Below are positions 25,545 through 33,848 of a stretch of 38,690 nt of DNA, piece by piece. The stretch comes from Bacteroidales bacterium (lineage in GTDB: Bacteria > Bacteroidota > Bacteroidia > Bacteroidales > P3): the NCBI GenBank assembly GCA_017428115.1, contig JAFRRK010000029.1, forward strand, positions 1-38,690, written 5' to 3'. The position numbers were made by a program, and so were the translations under genes. Position 1 is the stretch's first letter; every line of letters begins with the position of its first letter. Below the pieces are notes generated by a model. It was not told where the DNA came from, ran no database searches, and saw nothing but the letters and a program-made list of their open reading frames with translations.

Positions 25545-26225
25545 ATGTACATACACCGTGAAGGTAAGAAACTAATCATTGGCTTGCTCGCCGTAGTAAT
25601 GATAATCTACCTGTTGATGATATTCTTCGTCCATCATTGGACTATATTCCACTACCTCTTTATGGCCCTACTGCTCGGCTTCTGGGTCATGGTGGCCATG
25701 TTCTTCCGCATCCCGCGCCGCATCTTCACCGAGGACAACACCCGCCTCATAGCCCCCGCCGACGGTATCATCGTCACCATCGAAGAAACGATGGAAAAAG
25801 AATACATCAAAGAGGAGTGCATGCAAATCAGCATCTTCATGAACGGCACCGACGTACACGTCAACCGCTACCCCTGCGACGGCACCGTCGAATACTTCAA
25901 ATTCCACCGCGGCAACTATTTCGTGGCCTCCTATCCCAAGAGCAGCGTGCTCAACGAGCGAACCTCGGTAGGTCTGCGCCTGCCCGACGGACAGAAAATC
26001 ATGATACGCCAAATAGCCGGCACCATGGCTCGCCGCATCGTGTGCTATGCCCGCGAGGGCGAGCAGGTGAAGCAGAACCAAGAAATGGGCTTCATCAAAT
26101 TCGGCTCGCGCATCGACCTCTTCGTGCCCAAACATTTCTCCATCAACGTCGACCTTCAAGACGTGGTGCGCAACGCCATTTCACCCATTTGCACCATTAT
26201 GCCCCCTACCACTGTAGAGCCATGA
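25545..26225 (+). CDS. psd: Phosphatidylserine decarboxylase, short (non-mitochondrial) type
   Basis: 226 residues: two N-terminal hydrophobic helices, then the PSD core with APADGIIVTIEE, ISIFMNGTDVHVNRYP, IRQIAGTMARRIV and the self-cleavage site FIKFGSRID near the C terminus; the Ser in GS becomes the pyruvoyl group. It makes phosphatidylethanolamine, working downstream of cdsA. The stop overlaps the next gene's start (ATGA). Confidence 0.94.
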   Translation: MYIHREGKKLIIGLLAVVMIIYLLMIFFVHHWTIFHYLFMALLLGFWVMVAMFFRIPRRIFTEDNTRLIAPADGIIVTIEETMEKEYIKEECMQISIFMNGTDVHVNRYPCDGTVEYFKFHRGNYFVASYPKSSVLNERTSVGLRLPDGQKIMIRQIAGTMARRIVCYAREGEQVKQNQEMGFIKFGSRIDLFVPKHFSINVDLQDVVRNAISPICTIMPPTTVEP

Positions 26226-26896
26226 GCATTGCCGACCAAATCCTTTACGAGGACAACCACCTGATAGCCCTTAACAAACTGCCCGGTCAGCTTGTGCAAG
26301 GCGACAAGAGTGGCGACCCTTGTTTGGCTGAAGAGGTGAAGGCCTTTCTCAAAATACGCGACGCCAAACCTGGCAATGTATTCTGTGGAGTCATTCACCG
26401 ACTCGACCGTCCGGTGAGCGGCGTAGTCCTTTTTGCAAAAACCAGCAAGGCATTGAGCCGCATGAATCAGATGGTGAAAGAACGTCATTTCAAAAAGATA
26501 TACCATGCCGTTGTCAAAAACATGCCTCCCCAACCTGAGGCACTTATCGAAAACTATCTGGTGCGCAACGAGGCACAAAACAAAAGCTTCGTGACACACG
26601 ACTCATCAAACAACAAAGCCAAGTTGGCCTCACTCCACTACCGCCAGCTAGCCACATCGACAGGCGGCTACCACCTGATAGAAATAGAACTCCACACCGG
26701 CCGCCACCACCAGATACGATGCCAGCTGGCCCACCTAGGCTGTCCCATCAAAGGCGACCTCAAGTATGGCTATCCACGCTCCAACCCCGACGGCAGCATC
26801 TCGCTCCATGCCTATCAGATAGAGTTCGACCACCCTGTCCGCCACGAGCCAGTAGTCATCACCGCCCCCGACCCCTGGAATATCTTCAACACCTAA
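26222..26896 (+). CDS. RluA-family pseudouridine synthase
   Basis: 224 residues from ATG 26222. It has the RluA active-site motif HRLDRPVSG (59-67, catalytic Asp62), the YHAVVKN strand, HTGRHHQIRCQLAHLG and a basic KYGYPRSN stretch. There is no N-terminal S4 domain, so it is one of the short RluA-type enzymes; the RNA target (rRNA or tRNA uridine) cannot be told. A much longer frame extending upstream through psd is a composition artefact. Last gene of the 19.4-26.9 kb run. Confidence 0.93.
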   Translation: MSIADQILYEDNHLIALNKLPGQLVQGDKSGDPCLAEEVKAFLKIRDAKPGNVFCGVIHRLDRPVSGVVLFAKTSKALSRMNQMVKERHFKKIYHAVVKNMPPQPEALIENYLVRNEAQNKSFVTHDSSNNKAKLASLHYRQLATSTGGYHLIEIELHTGRHHQIRCQLAHLGCPIKGDLKYGYPRSNPDGSISLHAYQIEFDHPVRHEPVVITAPDPWNIFNT

Positions 26897-26969
26897 AAAA
26901 AAGACAACCACTCCCCCATATAAAGAAAAATAATACATAATGATACACACACATAAAGCATTCATTAAA

Positions 26970-29900
26970 ATGAAACAAAAATCCATTGCCTTGCTGCTGG
27001 GCCTGATGATATTAGGCACTACCTGCAGCGTCGCTCAAACCCTTAGCGTTAACAGCAGCGACTATTCCCAGGCCACCTATTCCTTCACCACCGTGCTACC
27101 CACCATTAGCACCATTCAGACAGAAGGCGGCTCCTACTCAGTCATAAACCTTGCCAACAGCGCACCCTCTACACACATAGGGCGCCCCAACCTCCCCATC
27201 GTCACCCAAATGGTTGAAATACCCCTGTGCGAGAACGTTACGGTGGAAGTCTCACAAGTGCGCACGCGCAACATCAAATCCCTCTCCCACCCCGTCATAC
27301 CAGTACAACCCGCACCTAGCAAGGCCGACCGCGAAGCACTCCCCTGGGCAATGGACAGTGCCTACTACGCCCTCAATGCCTTCAACGACGGCCCCACAGC
27401 ATGGGTAGAACGCCTAGGCATAGGACGCGACCGCAACCTGGCATTGCTCCGCATCTCACCCCTACGCTACAACCCCGCCACCGGCGAGATGAACCTCATC
27501 ACCGACATGACCATCACCCTTACCTACCACAATGCCGACATCGCCGCCACCACAGCCATGCACAGCCGCTACCATTCCCCCGACTTTGCCATAGGCAATG
27601 GTGCTCTAAACACCCTCCCCGACAGCAAAAGCATCCGCGACGACGCCCCGCTGCACTACCTCATAGTGGCACACAGCAGCTTCCGTGGCGCACTCGACAA
27701 TTTTATTGCCTGGAAAAAACGCCAAGGATTCCTCGTCACCGTCGGCTACACTAACGACCCCTCCGTAGGCACCTCCTCCACCTCCATAGCCAGCTATATC
27801 AAAAGCTTCTACACCAACGCCACCGACGACCTCCCAGCTCCCACCTACCTCCTTCTTGTGGGCGACCACCAGCAGATACCCGCCTTCGACTCACGCTGCT
27901 CCAACCCCGCCAACGACCACGTCACCGACCTCTACTACGTCACCTGGACCGACGGCGACAACATCCCCGACTGCTACCAAGGTCGCTTCTCGGCACAAAA
28001 CCTCTCTGAACTCACCCCACAAATCGAAAAAACCATTCTCTACGAAAACTACGCCTTCGACAACGACAGCTACCTGGCCAACAGCGTGCTCATAGCTGGC
28101 GTGGACCGTGGCTACAACGGCGACAACGCCTACAACTATGCCGACCCCGCCATGGACTACATCGCCAAAACCTACATCAACGCCAGCAACGGCTACAACA
28201 ACGTACACTACTATAAAAACAACATCAACTTCGCCCCCGACGGCGTTCACGTTGAAGGCAGCTCACAAACCACCGGCGCCAGCAACAGCCTCCGCACACT
28301 CTACAACAGCGGCTGCGGTTGGGTCAACTATTCCGCCCACGGCTACGACGACGAATGGTCCATCCCCAACTTCAACACCTCCGCCGTCGCCTCAATGACC
28401 AACAACGGCATGCCCTCCGTCATGATCGGCAACTGCTGCCTCTCAGGCAAATTCAACACCACCTACAGTGACGCCTGCCTTGGCGAAGCTCTCCTGCGCA
28501 AAAACAACAATGCCGGAGCCGTCACCTACATCGGCGCCACCAACTCCACCTATTGGCCCCACGACTTCTGCTGGGCCGTAGGCGTGCGCTCCAACATCAC
28601 CAACACCATGAACGCCAACTACGACGCCTCACACCTCGGCATGTACGACCGCCTCTTCCACACCCACAACGAAGCCCACTCAGCATGGCACACCACCGCA
28701 GGCTCCATCAACGTCGCCGGCAACAATGCTGTTGAAATGTACGGCTCCTACACACTCTACTATTGGGAAATCTACGAGCTCTTCGGCGACCCCTCACTGA
28801 TGCCCTGGCTCGGACAGGCAGCCGACATAACACTCGAATACCAATCCGTCATACCCGTTGGCTCAGCCACCTACACCGTACAAACCGCGCCCTATGCCTA
28901 TGTCGCCATCACCACCCCCGACGAGCACCAACTGATGGCCGCCGCCTATGCCAACGCCTCGGGCGAAGCCAACATCAACCTCCCACCCGACCTACTGCCC
29001 GGCACCTACGAACTAGTGGCATGGGCCCAAAACCGCAAGCCCATTTTCGAAGAAATCACCGTCGCCGTGCTTGACGGCCCCTACGTGATGCTCACCCAAA
29101 TCGAACCCGCCGAACAACCCCACCCGGGACAAATGAACTACTTCAACCTCACCATCACCAACATCGGCAACACCATCCCCACCACAGGCCTTATCACCCT
29201 CTCCTGCGACAACCCCCTCGCCACCATCGTGCAACCCGTCGCCCACTTCACCCGCTGCAACCCCGGCGACACCATCCTCCTCCCAGCCATGTGCCCCGTC
29301 TACCTCTCCGACAGCCTCGAAGATGGCGCCACACTCACCTTCACCGCTCAAGTCGACTTCGGCGCAGGCAACTCCACTCGCCGCAAAAACATCCAAGTGT
29401 CTGCTCCACGCATCTCCGTCTCCAACGCCAAAGCCTCGCCCCAGCTCACCGCCAACGCCCCGTCCACCATCACCTGCCGCATATCCAACATAGGCACCTC
29501 TCCTAGCCAACCTATGACCCTCACCCTCAGAAACGACTACGGCTTCATTAGCCAACACCCCGACCCCGTGCAACTCGACACCCTCGACCCCGGCCAAAGC
29601 CTCACCGTCTCGTTCTACACCGCTCTCGACAGCTTCGCACCCAATGCCGTCATCCCCTTCTACCTCTACGCCACCACCCCACAAGGCACCCAACTCCTCG
29701 AAACACTCCACCTCAGCTGCGGCATCAACCACACCGAAGACTTCGAAACAGGCGACTTCACTCGCCACCCCTGGACCTTCAACAGCCACCCCTGGGAAAT
29801 AACAACCTCCAACACCTTCGAAGGCACCTACTCCGCCCGCAGCATGACCAATCTCCCCCGCAGCTCCGAATCACGCCTCAACATCTCCTGGAACAACCTC

Positions 29901-30740
29901 GAAGACGACAGCATCAGCTTCTACTACAAAGTATCCAGCGAAGAAGGCTACGACCTCTTCCGCTTCTACCTCGACGGCTCTGAAAAAATTTCCTCCTCCG
30001 GCGAAGTCGACTGGCAACGCGCCTCATTCCTTATCCCCGCCGGCAATCACATCCTCACCTTCAGCTACTCCAAAGACCGCAACGGCACCTCCGGAAGCGA
30101 CTGCGCCTGGATCGACAACATTCGCCTCCCCTTCACCGGCCAACGTCCCATATTCACCCTCGACCAAGTCTGCAAAAACACCCCCTACCAATTCGCCGAC
30201 CAAACTATCTCCACCGCCACTACAGGCACCTACTCCTTCGTCGACACCTCCTCCTCTCCCTGGCAATACCTCTCTCTCTCCGTGCTCGACGAACCTCAAA
30301 TAACCATTGAGCGCATCTCCAACAACTACTCCGACCAATGCCTCCTTCTCAAAGCACATGGCGCCGAACAATACATCTGGAACACCGGCGACACCGCCCA
30401 ATGCATTGCCGTATGCCCCACCGAACGCACCACCTACACCGTCGTCGGCTACCGTGGCCAGTGCAGCGGCCAAGCCAGCACCACACTCCTCTCCATCACC
30501 CCCAACGCCGACCAAACTCACGTCTCACTCTACCCAAATCCCACCCACTCCACCGTCACCGTCGCCGCTAGCCAAATGCGCTCCGTAACCCTCCTCAACG
30601 TCATGGGCCAAGCCCTAATCCACCAACCAACACACTCCGATACCACCACTCTCGACCTCCAAAAAATGCCCAATGGCATCTATTTTATCCGTATCGAAAC
30701 ACCCGATTCCTACCTCACACGCAAGCTCATAAAAAAATAA
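26970..30740 (+). CDS. Gingipain-like C25 cysteine peptidase with T9SS sorting domain
   Basis: 1256 residues from ATG 26970 (MKQKSIALLLGLMILG), with a signal peptide ending near SVAQ. Residues ~25-200 resemble the C25 propeptide (IGRPNLPIVTQMVEIPL). The peptidase domain follows (about 215-620): catalytic His457 in NYSAHGYDD and Cys490 in IGNCCLSGKF, 33 residues apart, the same spacing as His211/Cys244 of gingipain RgpB. Next come Ig-like/CARDB-like domains, a jelly-roll segment (EDFETGDF) and a C-terminal T9SS type A domain (LYPNPTHSTVTV, LNVMGQAL, MPNGIYFIRIET, RKLIKK). Substrate specificity cannot be read. An alternative start at 26940 adds ten residues before the signal and is less likely. 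Codons strongly favour C at the third position. Confidence 0.92.
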   Translation: MKQKSIALLLGLMILGTTCSVAQTLSVNSSDYSQATYSFTTVLPTISTIQTEGGSYSVINLANSAPSTHIGRPNLPIVTQMVEIPLCENVTVEVSQVRTRNIKSLSHPVIPVQPAPSKADREALPWAMDSAYYALNAFNDGPTAWVERLGIGRDRNLALLRISPLRYNPATGEMNLITDMTITLTYHNADIAATTAMHSRYHSPDFAIGNGALNTLPDSKSIRDDAPLHYLIVAHSSFRGALDNFIAWKKRQGFLVTVGYTNDPSVGTSSTSIASYIKSFYTNATDDLPAPTYLLLVGDHQQIPAFDSRCSNPANDHVTDLYYVTWTDGDNIPDCYQGRFSAQNLSELTPQIEKTILYENYAFDNDSYLANSVLIAGVDRGYNGDNAYNYADPAMDYIAKTYINASNGYNNVHYYKNNINFAPDGVHVEGSSQTTGASNSLRTLYNSGCGWVNYSAHGYDDEWSIPNFNTSAVASMTNNGMPSVMIGNCCLSGKFNTTYSDACLGEALLRKNNNAGAVTYIGATNSTYWPHDFCWAVGVRSNITNTMNANYDASHLGMYDRLFHTHNEAHSAWHTTAGSINVAGNNAVEMYGSYTLYYWEIYELFGDPSLMPWLGQAADITLEYQSVIPVGSATYTVQTAPYAYVAITTPDEHQLMAAAYANASGEANINLPPDLLPGTYELVAWAQNRKPIFEEITVAVLDGPYVMLTQIEPAEQPHPGQMNYFNLTITNIGNTIPTTGLITLSCDNPLATIVQPVAHFTRCNPGDTILLPAMCPVYLSDSLEDGATLTFTAQVDFGAGNSTRRKNIQVSAPRISVSNAKASPQLTANAPSTITCRISNIGTSPSQPMTLTLRNDYGFISQHPDPVQLDTLDPGQSLTVSFYTALDSFAPNAVIPFYLYATTPQGTQLLETLHLSCGINHTEDFETGDFTRHPWTFNSHPWEITTSNTFEGTYSARSMTNLPRSSESRLNISWNNLEDDSISFYYKVSSEEGYDLFRFYLDGSEKISSSGEVDWQRASFLIPAGNHILTFSYSKDRNGTSGSDCAWIDNIRLPFTGQRPIFTLDQVCKNTPYQFADQTISTATTGTYSFVDTSSSPWQYLSLSVLDEPQITIERISNNYSDQCLLLKAHGAEQYIWNTGDTAQCIAVCPTERTTYTVVGYRGQCSGQASTTLLSITPNADQTHVSLYPNPTHSTVTVAASQMRSVTLLNVMGQALIHQPTHSDTTTLDLQKMPNGIYFIRIETPDSYLTRKLIKK

Positions 30741-30761
30741 ACAACAACACATATCACTATA

Positions 30762-30796
30762 AATCAGCCGAAAGACCCCCTTTCGGCTGATTTTTT
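30762..30796 (+). terminator. Strong intrinsic terminator after the C25 peptidase gene
   Basis: Perfect 13-bp stem: AATCAGCCGAAAG (30762-30774) and CTTTCGGCTGATT (30780-30792) around a 5-nt loop, followed by TTTT. It lies 21 bp past the stop codon. Confidence 0.93.
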
Positions 30797-30830
30797 CATA
30801 AAATAATACCAATGCATCCACTTTTTTTCG

Positions 30831-30838
30831 TACCTTTG
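30831..30838 (+). promoter_or_regulatory. -7 box of the arginine decarboxylase-like gene
   Basis: TACCTTTG matches TAnnTTTG, 57 bp before the start codon at 30895 and just after the preceding terminator, so this gene is its own transcription unit. A matching -33 box is not clear. Confidence 0.6.
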
Positions 30839-30894
30839 CAGCCCAATCCGAACAAGTCGGATACCATGTTCAACCCTTAATCTAACTAACACGG

Positions 30895-32295
30895 ATGAGA
30901 AACAAATATTACGACCTAGTCGACCAAACCTTCGACTTCCCGCAAGACGAATTCCGCACCGAAGACGGCGAACTTTATTTCCACGACATCCCCCTGATGG
31001 AAATAATCAAGCAATACGGCACGCCCCTAAAAATAACCTACCTGCCTAAAATAACCTCCCAAATCCAGCGTGCCAAACGCATGTTCAACGTCGCCATCGC
31101 CAAAACCGACTACCAAGGCAGCTACAACTACTGCTACTGCACCAAGTCAAGCCACTTCAGCTTCGTACTCGAAGAAGCTCTCAAAAACGACATCAACCTC
31201 GAAACCTCCTCCGCCTTCGACATCAACCTCATCCAAGAACTCTTCGAGCAAAAACTCATCGACAAAGACACCTTCATCATCTGCAACGGCTACAAACGCA
31301 CTCAATACATCGAAAACATCGTCAGCATGTACAACGACGGCTTCCACAACATAGTGCCCATCCTCGACAACAAAAACGAATACTACGCCCTCGACCAACT
31401 CCTCTCCCATCCCGACATCCCCATGAAACTCGGCATCCGCATCGCCGCCGAAGAAGAACCCAAATTCGACTTCTACACCTCTCGCCTCGGCATGCGCTAC
31501 AGCGACATCGTCAGCTTCTACGAAGAGCAAGTCAAGCCCAACCTCAAATTCACCTTTAAGATGCTCCACTTCTTCATCAACACCGGCATCCGAGACACCG
31601 CCTACTACTGGAACGAACTCTCCAAGTGCGTCAACGTCTACTGCGACCTCAAACGCGTCTGCCCCGACCTCGACTCCCTCAACATCGGCGGCGGCTTCCC
31701 CTGCAAAACCTCCCTCGCCGCCAACTACGACTACGAATACATGGCCGAAGAAGTCCTCGCTCAAATCAAGGCCATCTGCACCAACCGCGGCGTCGAAGAA
31801 CCCAACATCTTCACCGAATTCGGCAGCTTCACCGTCGGCGAAAGCGGCGCCACCCTCTACAGCATCCTCGACCAAAAACAACAAAACGACCGCGAAATGT
31901 GGTACATGATCGACAGCTCCTTCATCACCACCCTCCCCGACACCTGGGGCATCAACCAGCGCTTCATCATGCTCCCCATCAACCACTGGGACTGCGAATA
32001 CCAGCGCGTATTCCTCGGCGGCCTCACCTGCGACAGCGAAGACTACTACAACGCCGACTCCCACGCCAACGCCATCTTCCTACCCAAACTACAGAAAGAC
32101 GACCCCCTCTACATCGGCTTCTTCCACACCGGCGCCTACCAAGAAAGCCTCGGCGGCTACGGCGGCATTCAGCACTGCCTCATCCCTGCTCCCAAACACA
32201 TCATCATCGACAAGGACGAAAACGGCGACTACACCACCAAGCTCTTCGCCAAAGAGCAAAGCCACAAATCAATGCTCAAAATCCTCGGCTACTAG
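30895..32295 (+). CDS. Fold-III PLP decarboxylase, arginine decarboxylase-like
   Basis: 466 residues, the length of the short arginine decarboxylase-annotated proteins of Bacteroidota. The PLP lysine is probably K84 in YCYCTKSSH; SLNIGGGFP gives the phosphate-binding Gly-rich loop; TEFGSFTVGESG and LGGLTCDSEDYY (with the catalytic Cys-Asp pair) follow, and the protein ends in KILGY. It would remove the carboxyl group of a basic amino acid in polyamine synthesis; that the substrate is arginine rests on family annotation, not on direct evidence. Codon use is extremely C-ending, which creates long spurious frames in the other five frames. Confidence 0.85.
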   Translation: MRNKYYDLVDQTFDFPQDEFRTEDGELYFHDIPLMEIIKQYGTPLKITYLPKITSQIQRAKRMFNVAIAKTDYQGSYNYCYCTKSSHFSFVLEEALKNDINLETSSAFDINLIQELFEQKLIDKDTFIICNGYKRTQYIENIVSMYNDGFHNIVPILDNKNEYYALDQLLSHPDIPMKLGIRIAAEEEPKFDFYTSRLGMRYSDIVSFYEEQVKPNLKFTFKMLHFFINTGIRDTAYYWNELSKCVNVYCDLKRVCPDLDSLNIGGGFPCKTSLAANYDYEYMAEEVLAQIKAICTNRGVEEPNIFTEFGSFTVGESGATLYSILDQKQQNDREMWYMIDSSFITTLPDTWGINQRFIMLPINHWDCEYQRVFLGGLTCDSEDYYNADSHANAIFLPKLQKDDPLYIGFFHTGAYQESLGGYGGIQHCLIPAPKHIIIDKDENGDYTTKLFAKEQSHKSMLKILGY

Positions 32296-32324
32296 CCGCC
32301 CCACATCCCCACACAAACAAACAA

Positions 32325-32362
32325 AAACCGCCCCCCACAACCTGTGAGAGGCGGTTTCCCTT
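32325..32362. terminator. Terminator after the decarboxylase gene, possibly bidirectional
   Basis: Arms AAACCGCC (32325-32332) and GGCGGTTT (32350-32357) enclose a further CACA/TGTG pairing. On the plus strand a pyrimidine run (CCCTTTTCTT) follows; on the minus strand TTTGTTTGTTTG follows. It may therefore serve both the decarboxylase gene and the convergent DUF362 gene. Confidence 0.75.
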
Positions 32363-32408
32363 TTCTTATTCGGCCTTGCAGCCCCCCCTCCAGGGGAAAC
32401 GCAAAAGG

Positions 32409-33506
32409 CTATCTGCCCTGCACAAAAGGCTTCAACCCCTTTGCCGCCTCGGCGGCAGTTATGCGGCGTCCGCCATTGTCAAGGTCTATCAGCACATAGC
32501 GGTCGTGCCCCATGCCCAGCTCCTTCATATAGCTCAGCTGGCGCAGGCCGTGGCGGCTCTCAATGCGCTCCACCATATCATGGTGCTCCGCCTCAGTCAT
32601 AGCATAAATAATATCCACACAAGCCTGGTCCACAGCCAATATGTCGGTCGACGAGAGGATGCCCACATTAGGCGTCACCACCGGCTCGGCCGCCGTGCCC
32701 TCACAGTCGCACGACACCGACATATTCCTCATCACGTTCACATACGTCACATGGCTGCCGAAATAGTCTATCGCGGCCTTCGTGCTCTCCGTCATGCGCT
32801 CCATAAACTCCTCCGTGGCAATATCCCACTGGTCAGGCTGGCCCGGCGTGGTATGTATCCAAGCCTTGCCCACACGCCCGTCGGCGCAGCCAATGCCTAT
32901 ATTCTTATTGCTGCCGCCAAAACCGCCCTGTGCGTGCCCCTTGAAGTGGGTCAGCGCCACCAGGCTGTTATAATTTGTAATATGGCTGCCCATGCTCATG
33001 CGCGAAAACCACTTGCCCCCCTTCACCGGCAACGTCACCGTGTCCTCCTCGTCCATGATATCCACCGGCGCAAACGTCCATCCGTTCACCTTCAGCGTGG
33101 CGCGATGCTGGTCGGTAGTATAGCGGTCGCCCTCGTAATAGGTGTTCGTCTCCACAATGGTGCCCTCCTTGATATCCTTAGCCATCAAGGCCTTCACCCA
33201 CTCGCGGGGAATAATATTGGGGCCGTTCTTCTCGCCCGTGTGCAACTTCACGGCCACCTTGCCCGTGATATTGCCGTTCACCTGTTCATAAGCCTTCATA
33301 AGGCCGTTGGCCGACATGTCGCGTGTGAAATAAACCACCGCCGTGTCGCCCGTGCGCTGCTCCATAGGCACATAGTGGTCGCCCCCTGTGCCGGGTGTAG
33401 GATTCTGATTCATAGTGTCTGATGTTTCTGCTGGTTGGCCGCTGTTGCCGCATCCCGTCAGGATGCCGCCAAGCACCAGCGCGGTTAATAAACGATACTT
33501 TTTCAT
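32409..33506 (-). CDS. DUF362 lipoprotein
   Basis: 365 residues from ATG 33506 (MKKYRLLTALVLGG), with ATG 33512 (two residues longer) also possible. A lipobox (LGGILTGC) is followed by a Ser/Thr/Pro-rich linker and a DUF362 domain: TGKVAVKLHTGE, LTHFKGHAQGGFGGSNKNIGIG, a Cys-containing SVSCDCEG segment and TPNVGILSSTDILAVDQACVD. DUF362 proteins are often annotated as iron-sulfur or ferredoxin-linked, but the typical 4Fe-4S CxxCxxC motif is absent here. Its role is unknown. The upstream 330 bp is filled largely with heptanucleotide arrays. Confidence 0.85.
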   Translation of the reverse strand: MKKYRLLTALVLGGILTGCGNSGQPAETSDTMNQNPTPGTGGDHYVPMEQRTGDTAVVYFTRDMSANGLMKAYEQVNGNITGKVAVKLHTGEKNGPNIIPREWVKALMAKDIKEGTIVETNTYYEGDRYTTDQHRATLKVNGWTFAPVDIMDEEDTVTLPVKGGKWFSRMSMGSHITNYNSLVALTHFKGHAQGGFGGSNKNIGIGCADGRVGKAWIHTTPGQPDQWDIATEEFMERMTESTKAAIDYFGSHVTYVNVMRNMSVSCDCEGTAAEPVVTPNVGILSSTDILAVDQACVDIIYAMTEAEHHDMVERIESRHGLRQLSYMKELGMGHDRYVLIDLDNGGRRITAAEAAKGLKPFVQGR

Positions 33507-33592
33507 ATTCATATAACTATATAAGACTTCTATCATCTGCCCGCAATCAAAGCTTTACACTCTCACGCAATATACTACCGCCTCCTCAACAA

Positions 33593-33648
33593 CCTCAATC
33601 ACAAACCCTCAACCCAAACTCCCAACTCCCAATTCTCAATTCTCAATT
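33593..33648 (-). repeat. Heptanucleotide array A4, eight units
   Basis: Eight 7-mers in strict register; on the minus strand (sense for the neighbouring genes) they grade from AATTGAG through AGTTGGG to ATTGAGG. It lies about 80 bp upstream of the DUF362 start. Confidence 0.85.
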
Positions 33649-33655
33649 CAATAAG

Positions 33656-33690
33656 GTTTAGAGTTGATAGTTTAGAGTTTAATGTTTATG
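33656..33690 (-). repeat. Heptanucleotide array B2, five units
   Basis: Plus-strand units are GTTTAGA, GTTGATA, GTTTAGA, GTTTAAT, GTTTATG; on the minus strand these read TCTAAAC and similar, matching the CTAAACT family of array B1 in sense orientation. Confidence 0.85.
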
Positions 33691-33696
33691 TGCAAG

Positions 33697-33752
33697 CCTA
33701 ATTCTCAAATCTCAAATCTCAATTCGATAAGGTTTAAAGTTTAGAGTTTAAT
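33697..33752 (-). repeat. Second A+B heptanucleotide module (A5 at 33697-33724, B3 at 33732-33752)
   Basis: The A part (CCTAATT, two CTCAAAT, CTCAATT on the plus strand) is joined through a CGATAAG unit to the B part (GTTTAAA, GTTTAGA, GTTTAAT). The same A-junction-B arrangement, with CAATAAG at the junction, occurs at 33593-33690, so the two are copies of one composite module. Confidence 0.8.
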
Positions 33753-33783
33753 GCAGGCTAGTCGTGAAAAAACCGGCTCCCGC

Positions 33784-33811
33784 CCAATTCTCAATTCTTA
33801 ATTCTTAACTC
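33784..33811 (-). repeat. Heptanucleotide array A6
   Basis: Four units in register; on the minus strand GAGTTAA, GAATTAA, GAATTGA, GAATTGG. It follows the acetyltransferase stop codon (33846) after the 26-nt hexamer repeat and a short GC-rich stretch. Confidence 0.85.
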
Positions 33812-33822
33812 CCACGGCTCCC

Positions 33823-33848
33823 CCCCATTGTCATTGTCATCGTCATCA
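33823..33848 (-). repeat. 26-nt dispersed hexamer-based repeat, copy 2
   Basis: The minus strand is identical to 12833-12858 over 26 nt. Its first three bases are the TGA stop codon of the acetyltransferase gene. Confidence 0.75.

Noticed and set aside
25637-26221. Upstream part of a 419-codon frame ending in the pseudouridine synthase
   Set aside because: It overlaps psd in another frame and is Arg/His/Pro-rich; the real gene starts at the ATGA overlap at 26222.
31147-32064. 305-codon minus-strand frame opposite the decarboxylase gene
   Set aside because: Composition is Val/Glu/Asp/Gly-rich low complexity, a mirror of C-ending codons on the plus strand.
31626-33422. 598-codon plus-strand frame
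   Set aside because: Arg/His/Pro-rich translation crossing two real genes on opposite strands and a terminator; a composition artefact.
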